A stretch of DNA of 35,871 nt. It comes from Fibrobacter intestinalis (GTDB lineage Bacteria > Fibrobacterota > Fibrobacteria > Fibrobacterales > Fibrobacteraceae). Positions 7,811 through 15,360 of this stretch are shown here, piece after piece (positions within the stretch are counted from its first letter, which is position 1; each line of letters opens with the position of its first letter). A model generated the notes under the pieces. The model had not been told where the DNA came from. It saw only the letters and a list, made by a program, of their open reading frames with translations, and ran no database searches. Position numbers and translations under genes: made by a program. The DNA lies in NCBI RefSeq assembly GCF_900167415.1, contig NZ_FUWU01000034.1, positions 1-35,871 of the forward strand, in the 5' to 3' direction.

Positions 7811-7909
7811 TTATTTCCGCGGAGAATTATTTCCACGTCCGCCGCCGCTTGGATTGCCCGTTTTGGATGGGAATCCTGCGCCGTTTGGATTGTTTGTTGG
7901 TTGTGGCAT
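7811..7909 (-). CDS. 32-residue Asn/Gly/Pro-rich small protein
   Basis: ATG at 7909 opens a 32-codon frame encoding a low-complexity, basic peptide with repeated NPNGAG/GNPSGGGRGNN-like stretches and the end SPRK. The case for a real gene is strong: a perfect AAAGGAGGT lies 7 nt before the ATG, the frame starts 21 nt after the preceding gene, and a terminator follows the stop. The peptide has no hydrophobic segment, so it is neither a membrane toxin nor a signal peptide. Function unknown. A second tiny gene of similar Asn-rich style lies at 17717-17860. Confidence 0.7.
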   Translation of the reverse strand: MPQPTNNPNGAGFPSKTGNPSGGGRGNNSPRK

Positions 7910-7930
7910 CGTTATTACCTCCTTTCTGGT

Positions 7931-8638
7931 TTAATTGTAAGTGTATTCATTATCGTCATCTTCATCATAATCATCATCGTATTTTTCGCGCAGGTTTTGC
8001 GCCAAGTAGCTCGTCAATCTGAAACGAATTTCAAAGGATTCCTCATTTCCTTTGATGTTTTTTAGGGAAATAAGAATTTTTAGACGATCGTTTGATAATG
8101 TGGCGTCAAAAGTCGTATTTGAAATGAATGTTGGGCGGTATTCCTGTTCCAATTTGTCAATTTTTAATTCTGGAGAATTGGAAATGAAAGATGTTGCGCA
8201 AAATTCGGTCATGTTTTCCGCATCGAAATATTCCATTTCCTGTTTTCCGTTGTCATACCAGTTATCGGGGACATCTTGAAGGTGCAAAAGCAAATAAGTG
8301 TCTTCAATGGGAAGTACTGTTGCTAAGAAGCAACCTTTGTAGCCTTGCCAAATTTTACCGATCTCGGAGGCATTCTTGCCTTCCGAAGTCAATGTGTATT
8401 CATCGTTTTTTCTCGTAAGCAATCCATTATTTAAAAAGAAAAAAAGGATGTTTTTTATAGCGGCAATACGAGCTTTTCCGTTATCGCCGAATAAATCTCG
8501 ACAAAGCGTTTCCTGACAAACTTTTGGATTTTTCCCAATGTACTGAAGGAACGGAGAAATCCATGGGTTGTCTGTCATGCGGCGGATTTCGCCTTTGACG
8601 ATGATGAATTGGATGTCTTTTTGAATGTCGATTTTCAT
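7931..8638 (-). CDS. Hypothetical protein with winged-helix-like N-terminus and acidic tail
   Basis: This is a 235-residue cytosolic protein. The N-terminal half contains a probable DNA-binding winged helix: helical AAIKNILFFFLNNGLL, then RKNDEYTLTSEGKNASEIG, the pattern of a helix-turn-helix followed by a wing. The C-terminal half looks beta-rich (TFISNTTFDATL, LKILISLKNI, FEIRFRL). The last 15 residues are strongly acidic (DDDYDEDDDNEYTYN), a feature often seen in DNA mimics or in partners that bind basic surfaces. AAGGA lies 8 nt before the ATG. It is 25 nt downstream of the helicase gene in the same operon, so it may be a helicase accessory factor or regulator. I recognise no named family. 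Confidence 0.65.
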   Translation of the reverse strand: MKIDIQKDIQFIIVKGEIRRMTDNPWISPFLQYIGKNPKVCQETLCRDLFGDNGKARIAAIKNILFFFLNNGLLTRKNDEYTLTSEGKNASEIGKIWQGYKGCFLATVLPIEDTYLLLHLQDVPDNWYDNGKQEMEYFDAENMTEFCATSFISNSPELKIDKLEQEYRPTFISNTTFDATLSNDRLKILISLKNIKGNEESFEIRFRLTSYLAQNLREKYDDDYDEDDDNEYTYN

Positions 8639-8663
8639 ATGCTTTTCCTTTGAAATGGATGAA

Positions 8664-11213
8664 TTAAAAAGATTTCCGCACGGCGGCTAGCTTTTGGGCG
8701 ATGCGTCCGAGTGCGCCTTGGGATTTGCTCATTGCTTTCCAATTACCGACATGGATCATCATATACTTAGCGCGTGTTATGGCTACATTTAATCGGTTCG
8801 GTGCTTCTAGAAAGCAGGTCGGATGACTGTTGCTGTAACTTAAAAAAACAATATCTGCTTCGTGCCCTTGGAAGGAATCTACCGATCCGGCTTCATAGTG
8901 GACGTTGTTATTTTTTCCGTCGAAAATTTTTTTGCATTCTTGCTTCAGTTTTTCGGCTTGCTCTTTATAAAAGGAAAGAACGGCTACGGAATACTTCCCG
9001 CCCGATTTTTGGGCGAAGTTTTTAAATGCTCGCAATTCCTTGGAAATCCAATCGATTTCTTTTTGATTGCAGTTTCGAAAATTACATTTCCCTTTAATGT
9101 CGGCAAAAAAGTTGTGCTGCTTTCCGTATCGCGTATAATTCCATTCGCGCTTTCCTCGCATATGTTCGGATTTCATTGCTTTGCTTTCGTAAAATTCTTC
9201 GGAAGCAATTTGCGCAATTTCTGGATGGGAACGATGCTGGTAAGAAAGCGTTGTCATTCTTGATTTCAAAAATTCTTGAGGAATGCCTCGAAAAAGAGCC
9301 GTATCTCGATTTTCACCGAAACCGCGTAGAAAAAGCTCCATACAGGATGGCAAATAAATTTGTCTGAATTTTTCAAGGTTTTGGCTAGAATTTTTATTCT
9401 TGTTTTGGGGAAAAAGATTTTCGATCTCTTTCTTCAGAGAAACACGGATGTCATTATGGATGTTGGTGATATTGTCCCGTTCCTCAAAAAGCCGAATCAT
9501 TCGCCAGCTCATTTCATCGTGCCATTCACGCGGATAGTTTTCACCAAAACGTTTCAAAATTTTTTCGCGGTTGTATCGTGCGAGATGAAACCATTCTTGC
9601 AATTCTTCTTCATGAAGAATTCTTCCGGTTTTTATGTCGCAAGCTGGACGAACTGTTGTAACTCTTGGAGAAATCTGGAAATGAATTGAATGGAATGATT
9701 TGATGGAGCCTAGAATAATGGCTGCATAAGGGAGAATTTCGAAATCTTCCGGATTGTCTGCATCGGCAACAAGAATGTTGTTTTCTTTAGCGTATTTTTT
9801 GTAGAGGAAAGAATCGTAATCGGACTCTTTTTCTACAAGAATGCAAATTTGATTATTACCAAAAGTTTTAGAAACTAAAAGTGTGTCGGAGGCGACGGTA
9901 AATTCTTTTTTTTCTTTAGCGTCTTCTGGATAAAGCATTTGCAGATTATAAGATAAATCGCAATCCTCTACATAAGGCGGCAATTGTTTGATATCCCCGA
10001 TGATAATCCAATGTTTACATAGAATAGCGGGAACAAGAAATTCTTGAATTGTAGTTTTGGAGGCTTCGTCAATAATCAAATAATCGAAGGGCTGCTCTAT
10101 GGAAAATTCGCTTGTGCGAAAAAGTTTTTTGATTTCTGGAATTGCTGCGCCAAAAGTTGTTCCGGCGACAATCGGAGCACTATCTTCCAAAATTTCGTAT
10201 AAAGTTTTATTCTTTTCATAAAGTTTTGGATCAATGATTGAACATAATTTCTCTTGTGCGGGATTTTGCGGATTCTTCAACCGTTCTTTCCAAGACTTAC
10301 TTTCCAGAGAGGCAAAGTTTTTTCCAGAAAGGAAATTTTTCCCGATAAAGCTAATGCGCTCATTATCGGAATCACCGTAACGTTTGGCGGAAAAATTTTG
10401 AAGATTTGGGTAGATTTTTTCTAGAATATTATCAACGGCCACATTGGTGGAAGCTACTAGTAGAATTCTTTTTTGACGGAGTAATAATTGGTAAATGAGT
10501 TCTACGATACTTGTTGTTTTTCCAGATCCTGGAGGCCCGTTCAGAATGGCGATGTCTGGTGTTGAAAGGGCTTTGTTTATAAAGTCTCTTTGTTCTTCCG
10601 TTCCTTTTCGATTTATATCGTTTAAGAAATAATAGTCCTTGTCTTTCAGTATCGTTTTTTCAAATTCCTGAAGAGATATTTTTTCTTGTCCGAAAAGGGA
10701 TTTAAAAAATGGAAAAGCGTCAATAAAGTTTTCTTTTTTGTAATTCTCTATTTGGTGGCGGATATTAGAATCGTAGATCAAATTCTGATTTTGGATTTCT
10801 TCTAGAGCAATCAATTCAAAAATTTGCTGCGTTATGTTTGGTGCTATACAAAGAAGGTTTTTCGGATTAATTTTTTTATCCAAAACCACAACAAAGGATT
10901 TTTCCTTGCTTTTTTTATCCTTTATTTCCCGAAAATTCAGAATTTTTCGAAAATTTTCATCTAAGAGTTTTGTATGCGGAACTTCATTTTCTGGAATCTG
11001 GTAACAGCCTAGACCATTTTTAAAGTTTTTGCGAAATGTTGCAACAATGTCTTCAAAATGAGTGCGTGTTTTTGGGGACGGTAGAAGTTGGTACCGATTT
11101 TCTTTTTCACTGGATTCGATTTGGCGGGCTTCTACAAAGTTAGTCTGGTATCCCGCTAGTTTTAAAGCAATTTCACCTTCAATCATTTTGACGTAATCTT
11201 TTATTTGGCTCAT
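8664..11213 (-). CDS. Upf1-like superfamily 1 helicase
   Basis: This is an 849-residue SF1 (AAA_11/AAA_12, Upf1/Dna2-like) helicase. Ordered motifs: Q-motif region GTEEQRDFINKAL; Walker A GPPGSGKT at about residues 226-233; Ia VASTNVAVDNIL; Walker B LIIDEAS; motif III GDIKQLPPY; SYQHRSHPEI; motif V VDSFQGHEADIVFLS; and motif VI NVAITRAK. The first ~200 residues are unassigned. An insertion of about 200 residues separates motif III from SYQHRSHPEI. There is no visible PLD nuclease (as in Mokosh) or PD-(D/E)XK motif. The start at 11213 is preferred over an upstream codon because GAGGA precedes it and it avoids overlap with the previous gene. It could act on DNA or RNA; a defence role is plausible from context but unproven. 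Confidence 0.9.
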   Translation of the reverse strand: MSQIKDYVKMIEGEIALKLAGYQTNFVEARQIESSEKENRYQLLPSPKTRTHFEDIVATFRKNFKNGLGCYQIPENEVPHTKLLDENFRKILNFREIKDKKSKEKSFVVVLDKKINPKNLLCIAPNITQQIFELIALEEIQNQNLIYDSNIRHQIENYKKENFIDAFPFFKSLFGQEKISLQEFEKTILKDKDYYFLNDINRKGTEEQRDFINKALSTPDIAILNGPPGSGKTTSIVELIYQLLLRQKRILLVASTNVAVDNILEKIYPNLQNFSAKRYGDSDNERISFIGKNFLSGKNFASLESKSWKERLKNPQNPAQEKLCSIIDPKLYEKNKTLYEILEDSAPIVAGTTFGAAIPEIKKLFRTSEFSIEQPFDYLIIDEASKTTIQEFLVPAILCKHWIIIGDIKQLPPYVEDCDLSYNLQMLYPEDAKEKKEFTVASDTLLVSKTFGNNQICILVEKESDYDSFLYKKYAKENNILVADADNPEDFEILPYAAIILGSIKSFHSIHFQISPRVTTVRPACDIKTGRILHEEELQEWFHLARYNREKILKRFGENYPREWHDEMSWRMIRLFEERDNITNIHNDIRVSLKKEIENLFPQNKNKNSSQNLEKFRQIYLPSCMELFLRGFGENRDTALFRGIPQEFLKSRMTTLSYQHRSHPEIAQIASEEFYESKAMKSEHMRGKREWNYTRYGKQHNFFADIKGKCNFRNCNQKEIDWISKELRAFKNFAQKSGGKYSVAVLSFYKEQAEKLKQECKKIFDGKNNNVHYEAGSVDSFQGHEADIVFLSYSNSHPTCFLEAPNRLNVAITRAKYMMIHVGNWKAMSKSQGALGRIAQKLAAVRKSF

Positions 11214-11221
11214 GATTTTCC

Positions 11222-11425
11222 TCAGTATTGGTATTGGTTGCTGGTGAGATGGTAGCCTAGTCCTTCGGGACATTTATAAACGTGCAAAATGGCTTTGCGT
11301 GTTTCCTTGGCGTAATAGGCGTTTTCCATTGCCGTCGTGTAATCGGGATATAGTTTTTTCAATTTGCCGTTTTTTCCGCAGCAGGAGCAGCGACGGATAC
11401 TCAATGAGGTTGAAAAGTTTTTCAT
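11222..11425 (-). CDS. Small zinc-ribbon-like protein
   Basis: This 67-residue protein is the first gene of the helicase operon. It has CSCCGK near the N-terminus and YKCPEGLGYHLTS near the C-terminus, so the Cys residues (with His) could form a small treble-clef or zinc-ribbon site. Similar small proteins with a C-P-x-G-x-G-(Y/W)-H-L-T-S ending are widespread but uncharacterised. AAGGA lies about 7 nt before the ATG. The helicase starts 8 nt after its stop codon, so the two are probably translated together and may cooperate. Confidence 0.75.
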   Translation of the reverse strand: MKNFSTSLSIRRCSCCGKNGKLKKLYPDYTTAMENAYYAKETRKAILHVYKCPEGLGYHLTSNQYQY

Positions 11426-11507
11426 GCGAAATCCTTTTATTTTGTGTGGTACCTGCCAATGCAGATAAGTTTTTTACTTTGAACTAAAAAGAACCACAAT
11501 GTGCTTC

Positions 11508-11537
11508 AGTTTAGCGTAAACGTCTTTTCGTTTACAA
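11508..11537 (-). promoter_or_regulatory. Promoter of the helicase operon with embedded palindrome
   Basis: Read on the minus strand, TTGTAA (11537-11532), an 18-base spacer and TAAACT (11513-11508) form a reasonable promoter. A perfect inverted repeat, GTAAACG-N6-CGTTTAC (11516-11535), fills almost the whole spacer, the classical position of a repressor operator. Transcription would start near 11501, giving a leader of about 75 nt. Confidence 0.5.
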
Positions 11538-11559
11538 AAGAAAAACTAGGATCTTCTTA

Positions 11560-11578
11560 GGGGACAAAAAGGGACAAG
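11560..11578 (-). repeat. TGTCCC direct-repeat site, copy 1
   Basis: Read on the minus strand this is CTTGTCCC, four T, then TGTCCCC: two TGTCCC boxes with a 10-bp period. A near-identical site lies at 17924-17942. It is 22 bp upstream of the proposed -35 of the helicase operon, a position that would suit an activator. Confidence 0.4.
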
Positions 11579-11731
11579 TTTTGAACACCGGAAAAGGGTT
11601 TCGATTTTTCGCAGCGCAAGAGAGAAATTTATGGCGGACAGCTTTAAAAATTCATCTTGAAAAATCACCTGCAACGCATCGCGCTAGCAGTCTATTGACC
11701 AAGAGTCACAACTTCTTCGCCAAAGCAATTT

Positions 11732-12270
11732 TTAGAGGTTGACGTGCGGTAAAATTTTTGTTTCCAGAATAAAACGCTTTAATAAGAACGCACAGAAGTA
11801 GGGGAATGTGTAAAATTTTTTGTTGAAATCGATGTTCCCATTGCAAAGCTTGATGCCGTAATGGATGTCCTTATAGCATTCTTTGGAAATCAAGTTGTTC
11901 AAAGAAGGTGTTGCCTTGTCTCCCGCTTTGACTTCGGCAGGAATTAAGGAATCTGCATCGCTGTACCCGATAATAGATTTTGTATTCGTTGAATCTATTG
12001 TTTCCCTTAGACGGAAGCTTTGGCATTTCCAAATTGTAGTACACATTGATGATTCTGGAGTCTTTTTGCCAATCAATCGTTTTGATATATGCCCTAGTTC
12101 TTGCGCCTACCGCAATCTTGATAATTTGAAAAAGCTTGTTTCCTTTTGCAAAAAAACAGGAATAGATTATAGACGTTCTTGATTTTTCCTTTTCCAGTCC
12201 TAGGTCGTATTTTGTGCTATCTTATTCGTAGCCGATGAGAATTTGTTTTTGCAAAGTTCCTGAGAAGTTA
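11732..12270 (-). pseudogene. Decayed gene remnants, including the 3' end of a DUF4143-type ATPase
   Basis: The frame at 11732-12076 contains SLIPAEVKAGDKATPSLNN, then IKLCNGNI and FYTFPYFCAFLLKRFI. This strongly resembles the C-terminal end of AAA_14/DUF4143 ATPases, where IPVEVKAG, a conserved S-x-x-NI and a final YTFPLY...L are usual. The rest of that protein is missing. Upstream, another frame reads AYIKTIDWQKDSRIINVYYN and PKLPSK but is broken by stops, so a second unrelated remnant seems fused to it. No ribosome binding site is visible. The stretch is best read as gene debris between two accessory operons. Confidence 0.5.
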
Positions 12271-12281
12271 TTTTGTTCCCG

Positions 12282-12758
12282 CTATTTTTCTTTGGAAATT
12301 CCTAATACTTTGTCCAGTTCCTTTGATTTTTCACGCATTAGTTTTTGCAAGTTGGGATGCAAATAATATTCAACCGTCTGTGTCTTGGGATTTTCTGCGC
12401 TTAAGTTTCCGGGTAGTCTTGGATTTTCAAATAAATTGTCTGCAATGGGAAAGTGCTTTTTCAGGTCATCATAGAACTTTTCTATTTTTAAAAAATCGCC
12501 GCGAGTCCCTTTTCCCTTTTGCAAACGTTTCCGAGACGCCTTGTAGGATTCGACGTATTTGTCGCCATAAATTTTCTTGAAGCAGGGGGCGAAGCCGAAT
12601 CGCTTTTGGTAAAAATCCTTAAAAGGGTCGCAGTGTGGTTCTGCGACTTCTTTGGTTACTCGATTATTTTTGTTTTGTTTATTTTTGCGCCGCAAAATTT
12701 CTGTTTTGCAGTGGCCAATATATTCGTCGATTTTTTCTAGAATATCTGGTGCGGACAT
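12282..12758 (-). CDS. Hypothetical basic protein, last gene of the envelope operon
   Basis: This 158-residue, Lys-rich protein has no signal peptide, so it is apparently cytosolic. It contains the aromatic/basic segment DFYQKRFGFAPCFKKIYGDKYVE and ends in a helical tail (LMREKSKELDKVLG). Its ATG lies 3 nt after the stop codon of the preceding gene, implying translational coupling. It is odd to find it at the end of a run of exported proteins; it may be an assembly or regulatory factor. Family unknown. Confidence 0.6.
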   Translation of the reverse strand: MSAPDILEKIDEYIGHCKTEILRRKNKQNKNNRVTKEVAEPHCDPFKDFYQKRFGFAPCFKKIYGDKYVESYKASRKRLQKGKGTRGDFLKIEKFYDDLKKHFPIADNLFENPRLPGNLSAENPKTQTVEYYLHPNLQKLMREKSKELDKVLGISKEK

Positions 12759-12761
12759 GCT

Positions 12762-13076
12762 TTAATCTTTTGCGTCTTCAAGACATTTGTTGTATTCTTT
12801 TTCATCGTTTTTGAGTTTGCCTTTTTCTGCGGCCTTGTTCAGTTTTTTGTCCTTTCCGTCATACTCGCAGGCAAGGCTTGCTACATAGCAGGCGCAGGCG
12901 TTCAATTTGGAAACTTGTTGGGAATAGCTGGAATAATAGGAACTGCTCATGCATTCTTGCATCAGTTTGTATTCCATCTGTCGGCTGAATCTTTTGTCCT
13001 GACAACTTCCCAAAAAAGCGTAACTTATGGAAGAGGCTATGCTTAGAGAAATTAGGATGGTGAGAATTGTTTTCAT
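12762..13076 (-). CDS. Small secreted cysteine-containing protein
   Basis: This 104-residue protein has a clear signal peptide (MKTILTILISLSIASSISYA), so it is periplasmic or exported. The mature part of about 84 residues carries six Cys (GSCQDK, QECMSS, NACACYVASLACEY, NKCLED), suggesting three disulfides in a small helical protein, with a Lys/Glu-rich end. A longer upstream frame exists, but ATG 13076 is chosen because AAGGAG lies 8 nt before it and it opens the signal peptide. It is the fifth gene of the envelope operon, after a 65-bp gap that contains a poly-G/poly-C tract. No family recognised. Confidence 0.75.
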   Translation of the reverse strand: MKTILTILISLSIASSISYAFLGSCQDKRFSRQMEYKLMQECMSSSYYSSYSQQVSKLNACACYVASLACEYDGKDKKLNKAAEKGKLKNDEKEYNKCLEDAKD

Positions 13077-13141
13077 AAGGTATCTCCTTTTTGTATGTGT
13101 GAGGAAAGATTTATTTTGGGGGAAGAAGGCGCCCCCCCCCC

Positions 13142-13915
13142 TCAATACAAATACCAATACCACTCCAATTCGCAATCTTCATTCTTGTAGTCCGATTGAT
13201 ATTGATATGAGTTGTCGCTTAAATTGCCGATATTATAAACGTTGTAACAGTATCCCGAACTATAATCGTCGTTGTCCAAAAGGTCTCTGTCAATGACTTT
13301 GGGACAGACGCTAAGTTTTTCGGTATAGGCGGGGACAATCGCGTCATAGCCGGACAAGCCGCTCCATTCAATAATATCTGATTTGTCCAATAATTTTCCG
13401 GTGGAAATGGTTTTCAGGGTGTCGCCGTAAGTAGATATTGCATGAATGGTAAAGGAGATTACGGGATCACCTTTTGTATTTGTTCCGTCCCAGTCTGTGC
13501 CGGTTTTAAGATATGTTAGGACAAATGTCATATTTTTCGGTTCATCCAGATAGTTTTTACTCTGGTAGCTGGAGCTGGAAGAATAGGAACATTGGTAGCC
13601 GTAATTCGTGCAGCACCAGGAGTCGGAATAGGAGGATGTTCCGAGTCTGCATTTTTCCGATTCGCTCTGGTAGCTGGAGCTGGAAGAATAGGAACATTGA
13701 TAGCCGTAATTTTCACAGCACCAGGAATCCGAATAAGAGGATGTTCCAAGCTTGCATTTGCCTTTTTCTTCGGTATCGTTGCTTGCTTCCCCGGCGAAAT
13801 CCTCGAAATCATCGTTTATAGATGAGAAGGCGTTTTCATCGGAGCAACTGGTGAAAAGAAAAATCACCATAGTTAGTACGAAAGCTTTTGAAAAAATTGT
13901 CTGCCGTTTTTTCAT
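13142..13915 (-). CDS. Lipoprotein with two tandem 35-residue cysteine repeats
   Basis: This 257-residue lipoprotein has the lipobox FTSC with acylated Cys24. After an acidic linker come two nearly identical 35-residue modules (about residues 54-88 and 89-123). Each has C-x11-CC-x6-C: KLGTSSYSDSWCC then NYGYQCSYSSSSSYQS. The serine-rich ends look like Fibrobacter surface linkers. The remaining ~130 residues are beta-rich (MTFVLTYLKTGTDWDG, VISFTIHAIS) with further Cys. Four Cys per module suggest two disulfides. AAAGGA precedes the ATG. It lies 12 nt after the barrel protein in the same operon and is probably part of the same surface complex. Confidence 0.8.
   Translation of the reverse strand: MKKRQTIFSKAFVLTMVIFLFTSCSDENAFSSINDDFEDFAGEASNDTEEKGKCKLGTSSYSDSWCCENYGYQCSYSSSSSYQSESEKCRLGTSSYSDSWCCTNYGYQCSYSSSSSYQSKNYLDEPKNMTFVLTYLKTGTDWDGTNTKGDPVISFTIHAISTYGDTLKTISTGKLLDKSDIIEWSGLSGYDAIVPAYTEKLSVCPKVIDRDLLDNDDYSSGYCYNVYNIGNLSDNSYQYQSDYKNEDCELEWYWYLY
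13560..13769 (-). repeat. Two tandem 105-bp coding repeats
   Basis: The segments 13560-13664 and 13665-13769 are near-identical for most of their 105 bases, exactly 35 codons each, inside the Cys-repeat lipoprotein gene. High nucleotide identity suggests a recent duplication and possible copy-number variation between strains. Confidence 0.85.
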
Positions 13916-13927
13916 ATTCGTTTTCCT

Positions 13928-15349
13928 TTAAAAAGCGAAGTCGAGTTTGAGTCTATAGGTGTCGTCCGAATCGTAAGGTTCCGTGGTGTCTTCGGAGTAA
14001 GTGCTGATGGAGTGCATCAGCCATTGAAACTCAATGGAAACATGTCGAAAAATTTCTGCGCCGATTCCGAAGAATCCCATAAAGTCGAAATCGCCGGATT
14101 CGAACCCGTTTGGTTCCCAGTCGTACGATTTCCTATTATAATCGACTTCGACATAATGTTCGCTGATGAGGCAAAGAGGTTTTCGGATGTTGAAGTTGTA
14201 GCTGAAAAAGGGGCTGAGCCATTGCCAGGTGGGGAATCCGATTCGAAGTTCGAGTGGAATTTCGGCGGTGATGTGATGGGAATTAATCCCGGCACTAAAA
14301 TCTCGATAGTGGCCATAATAGAAGTCGTAATAGTCCACGTTGACGATGTCGTTTTGCTCGTATTGGTAAACGATATTTGCGCCGAATTGAAAGGAACCAT
14401 ATTTGTAAAAATAGAGGCGCATAAAGGCGCCAAGGCCTGCGGTAAGGCCCATACTGGTACTCCAATCGTAACCGCCACGTCCCGTTTCCGAGATAGGGCC
14501 TCCGTAAAGGGAAATGCCCGGATAAAATACGCGCCATGATTTCGATGGAGTTTTTACCGAGTCGTTTGCATTAGAGGGCGTTACTAATTTGAGGCTGTCG
14601 CTAAATCCGCTGGAGTCTTTTTGGAAGGTAATGATGGCTTCATTTTGTGCGGGCGACAGCTCTTCTCTTTTTCGAATCTCTACAATTCGATAGTCGCTTT
14701 TGCGCAGAGTGACCGAAAAATTTTCCGCCGCGTTTTGGGCGTGGTAAGAGTAAATGGAAGCTGCAGAAGCATTTCGATTTTCATGATTGTGCAAAAAGGC
14801 TTGGATTTTTTGAATACTGTCGGCTTCTGCTTGGACGGCGAGTTTTGCCTGCTGTTCGGCAAAGACGTTGCAGCCGCAGATGTTTTCAATGCGTGCGCAA
14901 GTGCTGTCTCCGGATTTTTCCTCTGGGCAAATAGCGCAAAAATTTTGGCATTCGTCGCTTAAAGTCAAAAGCGGTTCGTCGGCTTTTGCGGAAAGGGAAT
15001 CGGTGGAAACACGGAAAGCCTGAAGTTCTTTTTCTGTAAGAGTCGTTTTGGTTTTTTTGATTTTAGAAAGGGAGTCGCCTTCGAATATGAAAAGGAAAGT
15101 GCAGAACTCTTCGTGGCAACCCTTTTCGAAGGCGGTTAAAATTCTAGAAATCGCGAGTTCTTTCTTTAGGGCTTTTGCCGTTTCCATTTGTGATTGCTTG
15201 TTCAGCAAGTCGCTGCAGTGGCAGAGTGAATCCACGCGAGTACAAGTCGGATCGGTAGAATTTGCCGAGCAGGAAGGGCAAAGGGATTTGCACATGTCGT
15301 TGGCAAAAAGCGATGTACAAAGGGCAAAAAATAAGATCATGTATTTCAT
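13928..15349 (-). CDS. Outer-membrane barrel protein with two N-terminal six-Cys modules
   Basis: This is a 473-residue exported protein with a signal peptide ending SLFA. Two modules share the pattern C-x3-C-x2-C-x8/9-C-x6-C-x-C: Cys20/24/27/36/43/45 and Cys134/138/141/151/158/160, each followed by a helical charged stretch. From about residue 270 the protein becomes alternating aromatic/small (GLTAGLGAFMRLYFYKYGSF, GFPTWQWLSPFFSYNF) and ends LKLDFAF with a terminal Phe, typical of an outer-membrane beta-barrel. AAGAGAG precedes the ATG. Gaps to neighbours are 11-12 nt. The Cys-modules plus barrel combination is not one I recognise; it probably anchors or scaffolds the other operon products. 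Confidence 0.8.
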   Translation of the reverse strand: MKYMILFFALCTSLFANDMCKSLCPSCSANSTDPTCTRVDSLCHCSDLLNKQSQMETAKALKKELAISRILTAFEKGCHEEFCTFLFIFEGDSLSKIKKTKTTLTEKELQAFRVSTDSLSAKADEPLLTLSDECQNFCAICPEEKSGDSTCARIENICGCNVFAEQQAKLAVQAEADSIQKIQAFLHNHENRNASAASIYSYHAQNAAENFSVTLRKSDYRIVEIRKREELSPAQNEAIITFQKDSSGFSDSLKLVTPSNANDSVKTPSKSWRVFYPGISLYGGPISETGRGGYDWSTSMGLTAGLGAFMRLYFYKYGSFQFGANIVYQYEQNDIVNVDYYDFYYGHYRDFSAGINSHHITAEIPLELRIGFPTWQWLSPFFSYNFNIRKPLCLISEHYVEVDYNRKSYDWEPNGFESGDFDFMGFFGIGAEIFRHVSIEFQWLMHSISTYSEDTTEPYDSDDTYRLKLDFAF

Positions 15350-15360
15350 AGAACTCTCTT

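Noticed and set aside
8664-11213. Assignment of the helicase to the Mokosh defence system
   Set aside because: No phospholipase-D nuclease motif and no kinase partner are visible, so a named call is not supported.
13560-13769. Tandem repeat considered as CRISPR-like array
   Set aside because: Two adjacent in-frame 105-bp coding units without spacers; a protein repeat.
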